The position numbers and the translations under genes are program-made. A DNA stretch of 17,467 nt, from contig USHY01000023.1 in the NCBI GenBank assembly GCA_900554635.1, forward strand, positions 1 through 17,467, given 5' to 3'. The notes beneath the pieces were generated by a model. The model was not told the origin of the DNA. It ran no database searches and was given only the letters and a program-made list of their open reading frames with translations. This DNA comes from an uncultured Clostridium sp. GTDB taxonomy: Bacteria; Bacillota; Clostridia; TANB77; CAG-508. This document shows, one piece after another, positions 6,526 through 14,424 of the stretch. Each line of letters opens with the position of its first letter. The first letter of the stretch is position 1.

Positions 6526-8634
6526 GTGAAAATTGCACTAGTAGGAAATCAAAATAGTGGAAAAACAACATTGTTTAATGCAATAACTGGAATGAATGCT
6601 AAAATAGGCAATTGGCCAGGGGTTACAGTTGAGAAAAAAAGTGCAATAGTAAAAGGCACTAATTATGAGATAACAGACTTGCCAGGAATTTACTCACTTA
6701 GCCCATATAGCACAGAAGAAGAAATTGCAAGAAAATTTATCTTCGAGGAAAATCCAGAAATAATAGTAAACATTATAGATAGCACATCACTTGAAAGAAG
6801 TTTATACCTTACAACACAGCTTTTGGAACTAGATTCCAAAGTTATAGTTGCACTCAACATGGCAGATATACTAGAGAAAAAGGGAATAAAAATTAATATT
6901 AAAAAACTAGAAGAAAAAATTGGAACAAAAGTAGTCAAAATATCTGCTTTAAAACAAACAGGTATAACAGAGTTACTTTCAGAGATTAAAAATTATAGAA
7001 CAAAAAATCAAATAAAAATATATGATAAAGACCTGGAAAATGCTATAAATAACATTAATAATAATCTTTCAAATAACGAAACACATAAAAGGTTTACAGC
7101 AGTAAAAATATTAGAAAATGACCCAAGATTTTGCCATTATTGCACAGCTTTTATAGAAGAACAAAAACATAATTTAAGAAAAAAATATGATATAGATATT
7201 GAAGAAGTTGTTGCAACAGAAAGATATAGGTTTATTGAAAATGTAAAAAAAGAATGCACTCAAAGAATAGTTGTTGAAACCCATAATTCAGATAGATTAG
7301 ATAAAATTCTTTTAAATAAATGGATTGCAATACCAATTTTTATAGGTATTATGTTTCTAATATACTATTTGTCAGTTGGAGTGGTTGGTAAATATACTGC
7401 TGAATGGATTTCAAATGGCTTTGAAAACTTAGGTGAATTAATGTCGGCTTTTATGGAAAAAGCAAATGTTTCTTCTTGGATAAATAGCTTAATAGTAGAT
7501 GGAATAATAGCTGGAGTTGGGGCAGTTTTGAGTTTTATTCCACAACTTGCAATACTATTTTTATGCATTTCAATATTAGAAACAACAGGCTATATGGCAC
7601 GAATCGCAATTTTGCTAGATAAATTATTTAGAAAAATTGGTCTTAGCGGAAAAAGCTTAATTCCATTCATTGTTGGGTCAGGATGCAGTGTTCCTGGAAT
7701 TATGGGAAGCAGAATAATAGAAAATGAAGATGAAAGAAAAATGACTGCAATTTTAACACCATTCATTCCATGTAGTGCAAAGCTACCAATAATAGCATTA
7801 TTTACAGGATATTTCTTTAAAGAAAATGCAGGACTTGTATCAGCTTCATTATATTTTTTTGCAATAGGAGTGATAATTTTAAGTAGCTTTATAATGAAGA
7901 AATTTATATTTAAAAATACTTCTAGTACATATATATCAGAACTTCCAGAGTATAAAATTCCGAATTTAAAGTATATAGTAAAAGATGTAGCAGAAAAAGT
8001 TTTGGCTTTTATAAAAAGAGCGGGAAGCACAATTTTAATCTGTTCAATTATAATTTGGTTTTTGTTATCATTTTCTACAAAATTGGAATATGGAGTAAAT
8101 GTAGAACAAAGCATTTTAGCTAAAGTTGGTCAAAAAATATCATTTGTTTTTTACCCAGTAATCGGGAAAAACAGTTGGGAGGCAACAGTTTCTGTTATAC
8201 AGGGGCTTGTTGCAAAAGAGCAAGTAATATCATCAATGGCAGTAATTTCAGGTCTTGCAAAGGAGACTGGAACAGGAAACCAAATATTTGAAGCAACAGG
8301 GGTATTCGGATTTTTTACTGCATCATCAGCATATTCATTTTTAGTGTTTAACCTATTTAGCGCACCATGTTTCGGAGCAATAGGAGCTATGAAAAAGGAG
8401 CTTGGTGGGACAAAAAATGTTATTAAAGCAGTCAGCTTTCAAATAGGTTTAGCATGGCTTTTAAGTACAATAGTGTACCAAATAGGTTTAAATATAGAAA
8501 GAAAAAATATAAATCTAGCAGATTTAATAATTTCACTATGTATAGCAATTGTAATTTTAGGTATTTTAAATTTAAAGAAAAATGAGGGAAGTTGCGCAAG
8601 ATGTCCGTATTGTGCATCTTGTAGTAAAAAATAA
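6526..8634 (+). CDS. feoB: Ferrous iron transporter FeoB (GTP-gated)
   Basis: The 702-residue protein starts at GTG 6526, chosen for the preceding GAGGTG Shine-Dalgarno and because the product opens directly with the G domain. G motifs: GNQNSGKT (residues 7-14), Thr34 in GVTVEKK, DLPG (51-54), NMAD (111-114), SALK (140-143). A helical linker and a polytopic membrane domain follow, with the two Gate motifs (GSGCSVPGIMG and SAPCFGAIGAM) that carry conserved Cys. The C-terminus ends in a cysteine-rich tail, CARCPYCASC, seen in many clostridial FeoB. It imports Fe2+ under anaerobic conditions. Pairing in one operon with a cation ATPase suggests linked divalent-metal homeostasis. Confidence 0.96.
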   Translation: MKIALVGNQNSGKTTLFNAITGMNAKIGNWPGVTVEKKSAIVKGTNYEITDLPGIYSLSPYSTEEEIARKFIFEENPEIIVNIIDSTSLERSLYLTTQLLELDSKVIVALNMADILEKKGIKINIKKLEEKIGTKVVKISALKQTGITELLSEIKNYRTKNQIKIYDKDLENAINNINNNLSNNETHKRFTAVKILENDPRFCHYCTAFIEEQKHNLRKKYDIDIEEVVATERYRFIENVKKECTQRIVVETHNSDRLDKILLNKWIAIPIFIGIMFLIYYLSVGVVGKYTAEWISNGFENLGELMSAFMEKANVSSWINSLIVDGIIAGVGAVLSFIPQLAILFLCISILETTGYMARIAILLDKLFRKIGLSGKSLIPFIVGSGCSVPGIMGSRIIENEDERKMTAILTPFIPCSAKLPIIALFTGYFFKENAGLVSASLYFFAIGVIILSSFIMKKFIFKNTSSTYISELPEYKIPNLKYIVKDVAEKVLAFIKRAGSTILICSIIIWFLLSFSTKLEYGVNVEQSILAKVGQKISFVFYPVIGKNSWEATVSVIQGLVAKEQVISSMAVISGLAKETGTGNQIFEATGVFGFFTASSAYSFLVFNLFSAPCFGAIGAMKKELGGTKNVIKAVSFQIGLAWLLSTIVYQIGLNIERKNINLADLIISLCIAIVILGILNLKKNEGSCARCPYCASCSKK

Positions 8635-8654
8635 AAAGGCATAATTGCCTTTTT
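8633..8654. terminator. Bidirectional terminator between feoB and the minus-strand membrane gene
   Basis: A 9-bp stem (AAAAAGGCA at 8633-8641 with 8646-8654) and TAAT loop, with T-runs on both strands. It starts inside the feoB stop codon and ends inside the stop codon of the convergent gene. Confidence 0.85.
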
Positions 8655-9630
8655 ACATAATAACAATATTTAAGCAACCAGTAATATAATTATAAAAATA
8701 TATAGTTGCAAGCAATATAAGCAAAAATATTGCTTCACCGTTTTTTAGATGTTCAAATAAAAATTTTTGAGCAATATAAAAAATCATAATCAAAGCTACA
8801 GAACAAACTGGAATTAAAAATTCAATTGAAACTGTAGGTGTAAAAACAATTACAAAGATTAGATAGATAAGTACAGGAATACAAAATAAAGAAACCTGTG
8901 AATTTTTCCTTAAATGTCTAGTCTTTTTTTTGTAGCAAATAAGACCAATACAAATTATAAAAAGCAACAACAAATTGTAAAAAAATCCGTAATTTACGAC
9001 AAGAAAGTATTCCAATTTTTGAACAGTAATATTAGAAATACTAAACGAACTTATTGAATTGCTTGCTAGTGGCACTGCCATATATAAAAAGTGACCTATT
9101 ATCAATGATAAAATAAATCCCATTAAAACAGAACCTATATACTTGGCTAAGGTCTTATAGCTCTTAGTTTTAAAACATTTTAAAATATATAAAGCAAATA
9201 AACAAAAAGCAAAAATTAAAAAAGAAAAATGTACTAAATTTCCAATTGCAATTATTGGTATAATTGCTAAAAACCATAAAATATTTATTTTCTTTTTTCT
9301 CCATAGAACAAGATGGATGTATGCAATCATTAAAATAAATAGATTAGATAATTCATAGGTTATGGAATAAGAATTGCTAGCAAAAAATATTGCTGAAAAT
9401 CCATTAATAACACATAAAAACATTGAATATATTTGATTTCTAAACAACTTATTTGAAATTTTACAAATAAAAAAATTGGTAAAAATCAATAAAACAATAT
9501 TAAAAAAAAGACTAAACCAATTTATAGGACAGCCGGAGAACACTGTTATTGACACATTCAAAACTATTTGTATAAGTACAATCAATATAATAATTAGAAG
9601 TCCACTATTTTTGCGAATAAAATCTCTCAT
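8653..9630 (-). CDS. Polytopic membrane protein of unknown function
   Basis: Starting at ATG 9630 (minus strand), chosen over the longer 9675 start because GGTGA precedes it at good spacing, the product is 325 residues. It consists almost entirely of about nine or ten hydrophobic segments joined by short basic loops (WRKKK, CFKTKSYK, CYKKKTRHLRK). The middle part, with SNSYSITYELSNLFILMIAY and a following cluster of helices, vaguely resembles the multi-spanning region of GT-C-type glycosyltransferases. I see no acidic catalytic loop near the N-terminus, so that link is weak; it might be a shortened relative. It is transcribed convergently with feoB and divergently from the nuclease gene. Confidence 0.7.
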   Translation of the reverse strand: MRDFIRKNSGLLIIILIVLIQIVLNVSITVFSGCPINWFSLFFNIVLLIFTNFFICKISNKLFRNQIYSMFLCVINGFSAIFFASNSYSITYELSNLFILMIAYIHLVLWRKKKINILWFLAIIPIIAIGNLVHFSFLIFAFCLFALYILKCFKTKSYKTLAKYIGSVLMGFILSLIIGHFLYMAVPLASNSISSFSISNITVQKLEYFLVVNYGFFYNLLLLFIICIGLICYKKKTRHLRKNSQVSLFCIPVLIYLIFVIVFTPTVSIEFLIPVCSVALIMIFYIAQKFLFEHLKNGEAIFLLILLATIYFYNYITGCLNIVIM

Positions 9631-9646
9631 TAATTTCACCGTAAAT

Positions 9647-9657
9647 ATAGTATCACA
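9647..9657 (-). promoter_or_regulatory. Extended -10 promoter of the minus-strand membrane gene
   Basis: Read on the minus strand this is TGTGATACTAT, with -10 TACTAT and the same TGTGATA context found before maf and the nuclease gene. A TTGTTT sits 17 bp upstream as a weak -35. It predicts a leader of only about 10 nt. Confidence 0.5.
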
Positions 9658-9712
9658 AAAATGTTCAAAAAACAATTAATAATACAAAAATACTAGAATT
9701 CATTATAAAATT

Positions 9713-9723
9713 TGTGATATAAT
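9713..9723 (+). promoter_or_regulatory. Extended -10 promoter of the nuclease gene
   Basis: TGTGATATAAT is identical to the maf promoter element and lies 28 bp before ATG 9752, back to back with the minus-strand promoter. No good -35 was found. Confidence 0.65.
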
Positions 9724-9751
9724 ATGGCATATTAATTTGGGAGAGTTAACT

Positions 9752-10489
9752 ATGAGCAAAAGAAAAGATAATAATATATACAAAACACTAATAACCATTA
9801 TAGTGGCAATAATACTAGGAATTACTGGATATCTCAATATTGAAATTCCAGAAGATACAAGCGTTTTAGGAAAAAATCAAGAAATATCATATGCTTCATC
9901 ATTTGAGCTAAATACAATACCTGCTTTTGAAGGAAATCCATATGTTATTATAAATAACAACATACCAGAGTTTAAAGATGAAGAACTTGTAACAGAATCT
10001 TTTGAAAAATATAGTCCATTAGATTCTTTAGGAAGATGCGGACCAGCTATTGCAAATGTCGGAACAGAAACAATGCCAACAGAAGAAAGAGGAGCAATAA
10101 GCAGCGTAAAACCATCAGGCTGGCAAACAACAAAATATGATATAGTTGAAGGAAGATACCTATATAACCGTTGTCACTTAATAGGTTACCAACTAACAGC
10201 AGAAAATGCAAATAAAGAAAATTTAATAACAGGAACCAGATATATGAATGTTCAGGGAATGTTACCATTCGAAAATAAAGTTGCAGAATACATAAAAAAA
10301 ACAGGCAATCATGTTCTTTATAGAGTAACTCCAATATTTGAAAATGAAAACCTAGTTGCAAATGGAGTTCAAATAGAAGCAAAATCAGTAGAAGATATGG
10401 GAGAAGGAATATGCTTTAATGTATATATATACAACAATCAACCAGGAATCACAATAAACTATAAAAATGGTGACAGTTCTCTAAATTAA
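9752..10489 (+). CDS. Membrane-anchored DNA/RNA non-specific endonuclease (EndA/NucA-like)
   Basis: From ATG 9752 (GGGAGA Shine-Dalgarno) the product is 245 residues. Residues 11-28 form a single hydrophobic segment, a signal anchor that places the rest outside the membrane. The nuclease core shows YNRCHLIGYQL, the beta-beta-alpha-metal active site with the catalytic His near residue 142, followed by ENLITGTRYMNVQGM, where the Asn is the usual Mg2+ ligand, and FENKVAEY. This arrangement matches streptococcal EndA and related DNA-entry or secreted nucleases, which use RGH or RSH in the place of RCH here. The Cys in this position is a small deviation. It could serve nutrient scavenging or DNA uptake. 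The next gene follows 13 nt later, so the two are probably cotranscribed. Confidence 0.85.
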   Translation: MSKRKDNNIYKTLITIIVAIILGITGYLNIEIPEDTSVLGKNQEISYASSFELNTIPAFEGNPYVIINNNIPEFKDEELVTESFEKYSPLDSLGRCGPAIANVGTETMPTEERGAISSVKPSGWQTTKYDIVEGRYLYNRCHLIGYQLTAENANKENLITGTRYMNVQGMLPFENKVAEYIKKTGNHVLYRVTPIFENENLVANGVQIEAKSVEDMGEGICFNVYIYNNQPGITINYKNGDSSLN

Positions 10490-10502
10490 AGGAGATGACA
10501 CA

Positions 10503-10844
10503 TTGAAATTAGAATCATTTAGAAAACTAGAAAACAAAAATCAAAAGACAGAAATAACAGGCTTTTTACAAGAACTTTCAAATTATATAAAAAAAGCACA
10601 TCAAAAACCTATAGAAAGACAAGAAGGCCTATACTATGTCCTAAACGCAAACCCAAAACAAATCTACCTAACAAAATTCGGAGACAAAAAAGTCTTCGAA
10701 GCAACAGACCTGCCAGAAAATATAAGGCAGGTGGTAAGTGAAGGGTTCATATTAAGGTATAAGGATGGAAAGTATGAAATAGATGAAGAGCTTACAGATA
10801 AGAACTTTGAGGGGGAGTTGGATATAGATAATTATAGGGAATAG
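10503..10844 (+). CDS. Small acidic protein of unknown function
   Basis: This 113-residue protein starts at TTG 10503, which is decided by the AAAGGAG lying just before it; no ATG fits. The N-terminal third is basic and helical (ESFRKLENKNQKTEITGFLQ), the middle is mixed (GLYYVLNANPKQIYLTKFGD) and the end is strongly acidic (DEELTDKNFEGELDIDNYRE). No signal peptide or membrane segment is seen, and I do not recognise the family. It is encoded right after the exported nuclease; an inhibitor or regulatory partner is conceivable but unsupported. Confidence 0.7.
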   Translation: MKLESFRKLENKNQKTEITGFLQELSNYIKKAHQKPIERQEGLYYVLNANPKQIYLTKFGDKKVFEATDLPENIRQVVSEGFILRYKDGKYEIDEELTDKNFEGELDIDNYRE

Positions 10845-10857
10845 GGGGGAAAAAAAT

Positions 10858-10977
10858 ATGTATTGTAACGGAGAAATAAATGCAGTTCTATTTGACCTAG
10901 ATGATACACTTGTTAATAGCAAAAAAGCAGAATATGATGCAATTTATATAATAACCAAATCTCCACAAAAGTCATAA
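10858..10977 (+). pseudogene. Truncated HAD-family hydrolase fragment
   Basis: ATG 10858, after a strong AGGGGGGA, opens 39 codons whose first part, NAVLFDLDDTLVNSKKAEYD, is the N-terminal motif I of HAD phosphatases (DxDxT). After about residue 30 the sequence leaves the family pattern and stops at TAA 10975-10977. None of motifs II-IV is present downstream, so this is a remnant, probably left by a deletion or insertion. There is no CGG-A site here, so the recoding seen elsewhere does not rescue it. Confidence 0.7.
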
Positions 10978-11000
10978 AATATACTAAGACTTTTATGGAG
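10961..11000 (+). promoter_or_regulatory. Inverted repeat covering the Shine-Dalgarno of the peptidase gene
   Basis: CTCCACAAAAGTC (10961-10973) pairs with 10988-11000 at 12 of 13 positions, with a 14-nt loop. The right arm ends in GGAG, part of the GGAGG ribosome-binding site for ATG 11009, so the RNA hairpin would hide it. This could repress translation in transcripts that read through from upstream; a promoter inside the loop or downstream would escape it. Confidence 0.5.
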
Positions 11001-11008
11001 GAATTTTT

Positions 11009-11690
11009 ATGGCGAAGATAATTGTTTTTAATAATGACAGCAACCGCATGGAGACTTATTATAGAAATGAAAATGAACCAATGCCTTATAATACCAATAG
11101 GAGCTTATTGGTTCGAGAGTTTAGGGGTTCAAGTAATAGCAATACTTTGTGGACAACAAAAAGGGCAATGCAGAGTTGGAATGCAACGAGGTATTTGTAT
11201 GGGAAACCGATCCCGGTGGGTTTTGCTTTTAAAAGACCATGGGAAGGTGGGCACAGTAATTTATCTCAACATTATGCTGGTGTGGCTTTTGATGTTGGTC
11301 AAAGGCTTAGCAACAGCGAAAGAAATGCTTTAAGAAATTTGGCTCAAGAATCAGGAGTATGGTCTTATGTAGAACCAGCAAACCTTACTCCTACATGGGT
11401 TCACTTTGATAAGCGCTTTGGCAGACCTGCTTGCTCAACAGGAGGATATCCAGTTGTTAGAAGGGGTAGCATTAGCACTTATGTATTAATTGCTCAGGAC
11501 GATTTGAACACTTTGGGGTATAAAACTGGTGGTCTGGATGGAATATTTGGAGGAAGAACGGAAGAAGCTGTTCGTAGGTATCAGACATCAAGAGGATTAG
11601 TTTCAGACCGGAGTAATTGGATGCAATACTTGGCGTTCTCTTCAAGAAGATGTAGTAGGCACTGGAAGAACTAGTACAACACTCGATTAG
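11009..11690 (+). CDS. Peptidoglycan peptidase (M15-like) with peptidoglycan-binding domain, read through a +1 shift at 11609
   Basis: ATG 11009 follows TGGAGGA. Residues 60-140 contain SQHYAGVAFD and WVHFDKRFG, the HxxxxxxD and WxH zinc-ligand pattern of VanY/M15-type D,D- or L,D-carboxypeptidases (H88, D95, H132). Residues 150-215 form a PG_binding_1 repeat: LNTLGYKTGGLDGIFG, TEEAVRRYQTSRGLV, SDGVIGCNTWRSLQ. In standard reading the last part is lost after SD. Skipping C11609 restores DGVIG and the closing TWRSL, giving 226 residues ending at TAG 11688-11690. No signal peptide is seen, so it may act on forespore or lysing cells. A terminator overlaps its end. Confidence 0.8.
11609..11612 (+). 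other. Candidate +1 recoding site 5: GAC CGG A to GAC (C) GGA
   Basis: Skipping C11609 restores the DGxxG turn of the peptidoglycan-binding domain (Gly201). Sites 4 and 5 share the 12-mer AGACCGGAGTAA although they lie in unrelated genes. Confidence 0.85.
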
Positions 11691-11705
11691 AGTGTTGTGT
11701 TTTTT
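11676..11705 (+). terminator. Rho-independent terminator of the peptidase gene
   Basis: A perfect 9-bp stem (ACAACACTC with 11690-11698), 5-nt loop and a T-run at 11700-11705. The stop codon used in the shifted frame spans the loop and the start of the right arm; the zero-frame stop lies just before the stem. Confidence 0.88.
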
Positions 11706-11748
11706 GATGTTTTATGGTATAAATAGGTGTAAAAGAAATGGAGGATTT

Positions 11749-12570
11749 ATGAAAAGAATTGTATCAATACAAGACATATCATGTATAGGAAAATGTTCTG
11801 AAACAGTGGCTTTGCCTATTATATCAAGCATGGGGGTTGAAACTGCAATACTTCCAACAGCAATTCTTTCAACGCATACAGCATTTAAAAATTTCACTTT
11901 TAAAAATTTAGCTGATGAATGTAGAAAAATTATGAAGCACTGGAAAGAGGAAAATTTTGAATTTGACTTAATATATATTGGATATACTGGAACAGAAGAA
12001 ATTTTGAATTTGGTGTTAGATTTTATAGATGAATTTAAAACTGATAAAAATATAGTAGTTTTTGACCCAGCAATGGCTGATAATGGAAAAATGTATGCAG
12101 GAATAACCAAAAACATCATTCAAAAAATGAAAGAAGTCTGCAAAAAGGCTGATATTCTAAGACTTAACCTAACAGAAGGCAGTCTTTTATCAGGAGAACA
12201 ATATAAAGAAAACTCTAACATTGATGAAAACAAAAAAACAGCTGAAAAATTAAGAACATTAGGACCTAAACAAGTAATTATAACGGGTGTTGAAAAAGAT
12301 AATAAAATTGGAGCACTAGGATTTGATGGAGAAAACTTCTATAGCAATTTTGAGACCAAGTATAATGTAAGTTACCATGGCACAGGAGATGTATTTACAA
12401 GCTGTTTAGCAGGAAGCTTAGTAAGAGGAAAAAGCATTGAAGAAGCAATAAAAATTGCAACTAAATTTACAACAGAATGTGTAAGATTAACATTTGAAGA
12501 TACTCCAAATGATAAATATGGAGTAAATTTTGAAGAAGCTTTACATTTTTTAGTGAAAGAAATATTGTAA
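11749..12570 (+). CDS. Pyridoxal/pyridoxamine kinase-like (PfkB/ribokinase superfamily)
   Basis: ATG 11749 is chosen for the GGAGG just upstream; the frame is open further but without a site. The 273-residue product has SIQDISCIGKCS at the N-terminus, LPTAILSTHTAF (typical of PdxK/PdxY), VVFDPAMADNGKMYAG, ILRLNLTEGSLLSG, QVIITGVE and the catalytic HGTGDVF anion hole (Asp near residue 214). These together indicate a kinase that phosphorylates pyridoxal or pyridoxine to the B6 cofactor; a hydroxymethylpyrimidine kinase is a less likely alternative. It stands alone between a terminator and the rplI promoter. Salvage of vitamin B6 would fit a host-associated lifestyle. Confidence 0.85.
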   Translation: MKRIVSIQDISCIGKCSETVALPIISSMGVETAILPTAILSTHTAFKNFTFKNLADECRKIMKHWKEENFEFDLIYIGYTGTEEILNLVLDFIDEFKTDKNIVVFDPAMADNGKMYAGITKNIIQKMKEVCKKADILRLNLTEGSLLSGEQYKENSNIDENKKTAEKLRTLGPKQVIITGVEKDNKIGALGFDGENFYSNFETKYNVSYHGTGDVFTSCLAGSLVRGKSIEEAIKIATKFTTECVRLTFEDTPNDKYGVNFEEALHFLVKEIL

Positions 12571-12582
12571 TTTAAAGGGTTT

Positions 12583-12593
12583 TGTGATATTCT
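12583..12593 (+). promoter_or_regulatory. Possible promoter of the rplI-dnaB-tilS operon
   Basis: TGTGATATTCT repeats the TGTGATA context of the other promoters, with a weaker -10 (TATTCT, 12588-12593). It lies 33 bp before rplI. Another AT-rich -10-like stretch follows at 12594-12600, so the exact hexamer is uncertain. Confidence 0.45.
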
Positions 12594-12625
12594 TATATAA
12601 GTAAAAATGAAAGTGAGGAAGTAAA

Positions 12626-13072
12626 ATGAAAGTAATATTATTAGAAGACATTAAAAATGTTGGCAAAAAAGAACAAATTATAGAAGCAAATGATGGCTAT
12701 GCAAGAAATTTTTTATTTCCTAAGAAAAAAGCTATTGAAGCAACAAAGGATAATCTAGCAAAATTACAAGCCAAAAAAACATCTGAGGCAAACAAGAAAA
12801 AGGCTGAAATAGAAACAAATAAAAAGATTGCTGAAGCGTTAGCAAAAATAGAATTAACAATAAAAGCAAGAGTTGGAGAAAACAGTAAAATATTTGGTGG
12901 AGTAACATCAAAAGAAATAGCAGAAGAACTAAAAAAACAACACAAATTTGAAATAGATAGAAAAAAAATTGTACTAAAAGAGCAAATAAAAAACTTAGGA
13001 AGATATACAGCAGAAGTAAAATTCGGAGATGGAGTAAATGCAGAGCTTACAATAAATGTAACAGCAGAATAA
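12626..13072 (+). CDS. rplI: 50S ribosomal protein bL9
   Basis: The 148-residue protein has the L9 N-domain signature MKVILLEDIKNVGKKEQII, followed by NDGYARNFLFPKKKA, a long lysine/alanine-rich connecting helix (about residues 45-75) and a C-domain with IFGGVTSKEIAEEL and GRYTAEVKF. bL9 binds 23S rRNA near the L1 stalk and helps maintain reading frame; its loss raises frameshifting in other bacteria. It appears intact here, which matters given the recoding proposed in this genome. GTGAGGAAG precedes ATG 12626. The rplI-dnaB order is conserved in Firmicutes, and dnaB begins 12 nt downstream. Confidence 0.97.
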   Translation: MKVILLEDIKNVGKKEQIIEANDGYARNFLFPKKKAIEATKDNLAKLQAKKTSEANKKKAEIETNKKIAEALAKIELTIKARVGENSKIFGGVTSKEIAEELKKQHKFEIDRKKIVLKEQIKNLGRYTAEVKFGDGVNAELTINVTAE

Positions 13073-13084
13073 GGGGCGAGAAAT

Positions 13085-14416
13085 ATGGAAATAAGTAAAA
13101 TTCCACCACATGATATAGAAGCAGAACAAGCTATTTTAGGGAGTATGCTAACAGACCAAGATGCAGTTGTGGATAGCATTGAAATTTTAAAACCAGAGGA
13201 TTTTTATAGAGAAGATAATAAATTTATATATGAAGCAATGAGTAACTTATATGGCAGAGGGGAGCCAATAGATATTATAACAGTGAAATCAGAACTAACT
13301 TCAATGCAAAAATTTGAAGCAGTTGGTGGAATTGAATATTTAGCTACTCTTCCAGATAAGGTACCTCTTGTTTCAAATGCAGATAAATACATAAAAATAG
13401 TTGAAGAAAAATCAATTCTAAGAAAACTAATAAAATCAGCAGATGAGATTGAAAGTATGGGATATAGCCAAACTGAAGAAATAGATAATATAATGGACCA
13501 AGCAGAAAAGAAAATTTTCAACATTATGCAAGGAAAGAATCAGAAAGGTTATACTCCTATTAAAGATGTATTAGTAGAAACATTTGCAGAGCTTGAAAAA
13601 TTATATAATCAAAAAGAGCCAATAACAGGAATTCCAACAGGATTTTCAGATCTAGATTATAAAACAGCAGGTCTTCATAATTCAGATTTGATATTAGTTG
13701 CGGCAAGACCAGCAATGGGTAAATCAGCTTTTGCCCTAAATATTGCAACATATGCAGCAGTAAATGCAAAAAAACCGGTCGTAATATTTAACTTAGAAAT
13801 GTCAAAATCTCAGCTTGTAAACAGAATCCTTTGTAGTGAAGCAATGGTAGATAGTAATAAAGTTAGAACTGGAAAAATAGATGAGGAAGACTGGGTAAAA
13901 CTTGCAACAGCTTTAGGTCCTTTATCAGAGGCACCTATATATATAGATGATACCCCAGGAATTTCAATTGCTGAAATAAGGGCAAAATGCAGAAGGTTAA
14001 AATTAGAAAAAAATATTGGACTAGTAGTAATAGATTATTTACAGCTAATTCAAGGTAGTGGCAAAAAGAATGCTAGCCGTGAACAAGAGATTTCTGAGAT
14101 AAGTAGGTCACTTAAAATTCTTGCAAAAGAATTAGATGTACCAGTAATTGCCTTATCACAGCTATCAAGAGCTGCAGAAGCAAGACAAGACCATAGACCA
14201 ATGTTATCAGATCTTCGTGAATCTGGAGCAATAGAACAAGATGCAGATATTGTAATGTTTCTTTATAGAGATGATTACTATAATCCAGACACAGATAAGA
14301 AAAACATAGCAGAAATAATACTTGCAAAACACAGAGCAGGTTCAACAGGAACTGTAGAACTATTGTGGATGGGAAATTATACAAAATTTGCAAATTGGGA
14401 AAAATATAGAGAATAG
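13085..14416 (+). CDS. dnaB: Replicative DNA helicase DnaB
   Basis: The 443-residue protein has the DnaB N-terminal helical domain (PPHDIEAEQAILGSML, residues 7-23) and a RecA-type motor: ARPAMGKSAF Walker A (from residue 207), EMSKSQL, LVVIDYLQLI Walker B, SRSLKILAKELDVPVIALSQLSR, and KHRAGSTGT with the arginine finger region. It unwinds the chromosome at the fork as a hexamer and loads DnaG primase. The length is standard and no intein is present. GGGGCGAG lies before ATG 13085. It is cotranscribed between rplI and tilS. It contains several NNC-GGA-free stretches and no in-frame CGG. Confidence 0.97.
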   Translation: MEISKIPPHDIEAEQAILGSMLTDQDAVVDSIEILKPEDFYREDNKFIYEAMSNLYGRGEPIDIITVKSELTSMQKFEAVGGIEYLATLPDKVPLVSNADKYIKIVEEKSILRKLIKSADEIESMGYSQTEEIDNIMDQAEKKIFNIMQGKNQKGYTPIKDVLVETFAELEKLYNQKEPITGIPTGFSDLDYKTAGLHNSDLILVAARPAMGKSAFALNIATYAAVNAKKPVVIFNLEMSKSQLVNRILCSEAMVDSNKVRTGKIDEEDWVKLATALGPLSEAPIYIDDTPGISIAEIRAKCRRLKLEKNIGLVVIDYLQLIQGSGKKNASREQEISEISRSLKILAKELDVPVIALSQLSRAAEARQDHRPMLSDLRESGAIEQDADIVMFLYRDDYYNPDTDKKNIAEIILAKHRAGSTGTVELLWMGNYTKFANWEKYRE

Positions 14417-14424
14417 GAGAATAA

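Noticed and set aside
10858..10977. Recoding as an explanation for the short HAD gene
   Set aside because: No CGG-A occurs in or just after it and no later HAD motif is found in any frame, so truncation is real.
644..11612. Sequencing or assembly error as the cause of the five frame breaks
   Set aside because: Not excluded, but disfavoured. There are no homopolymers at the sites, GGA and NNC-GGA occur many times without an extra base, and all breaks coincide with the only zero-frame CGG triplets. Random error would not choose that context.
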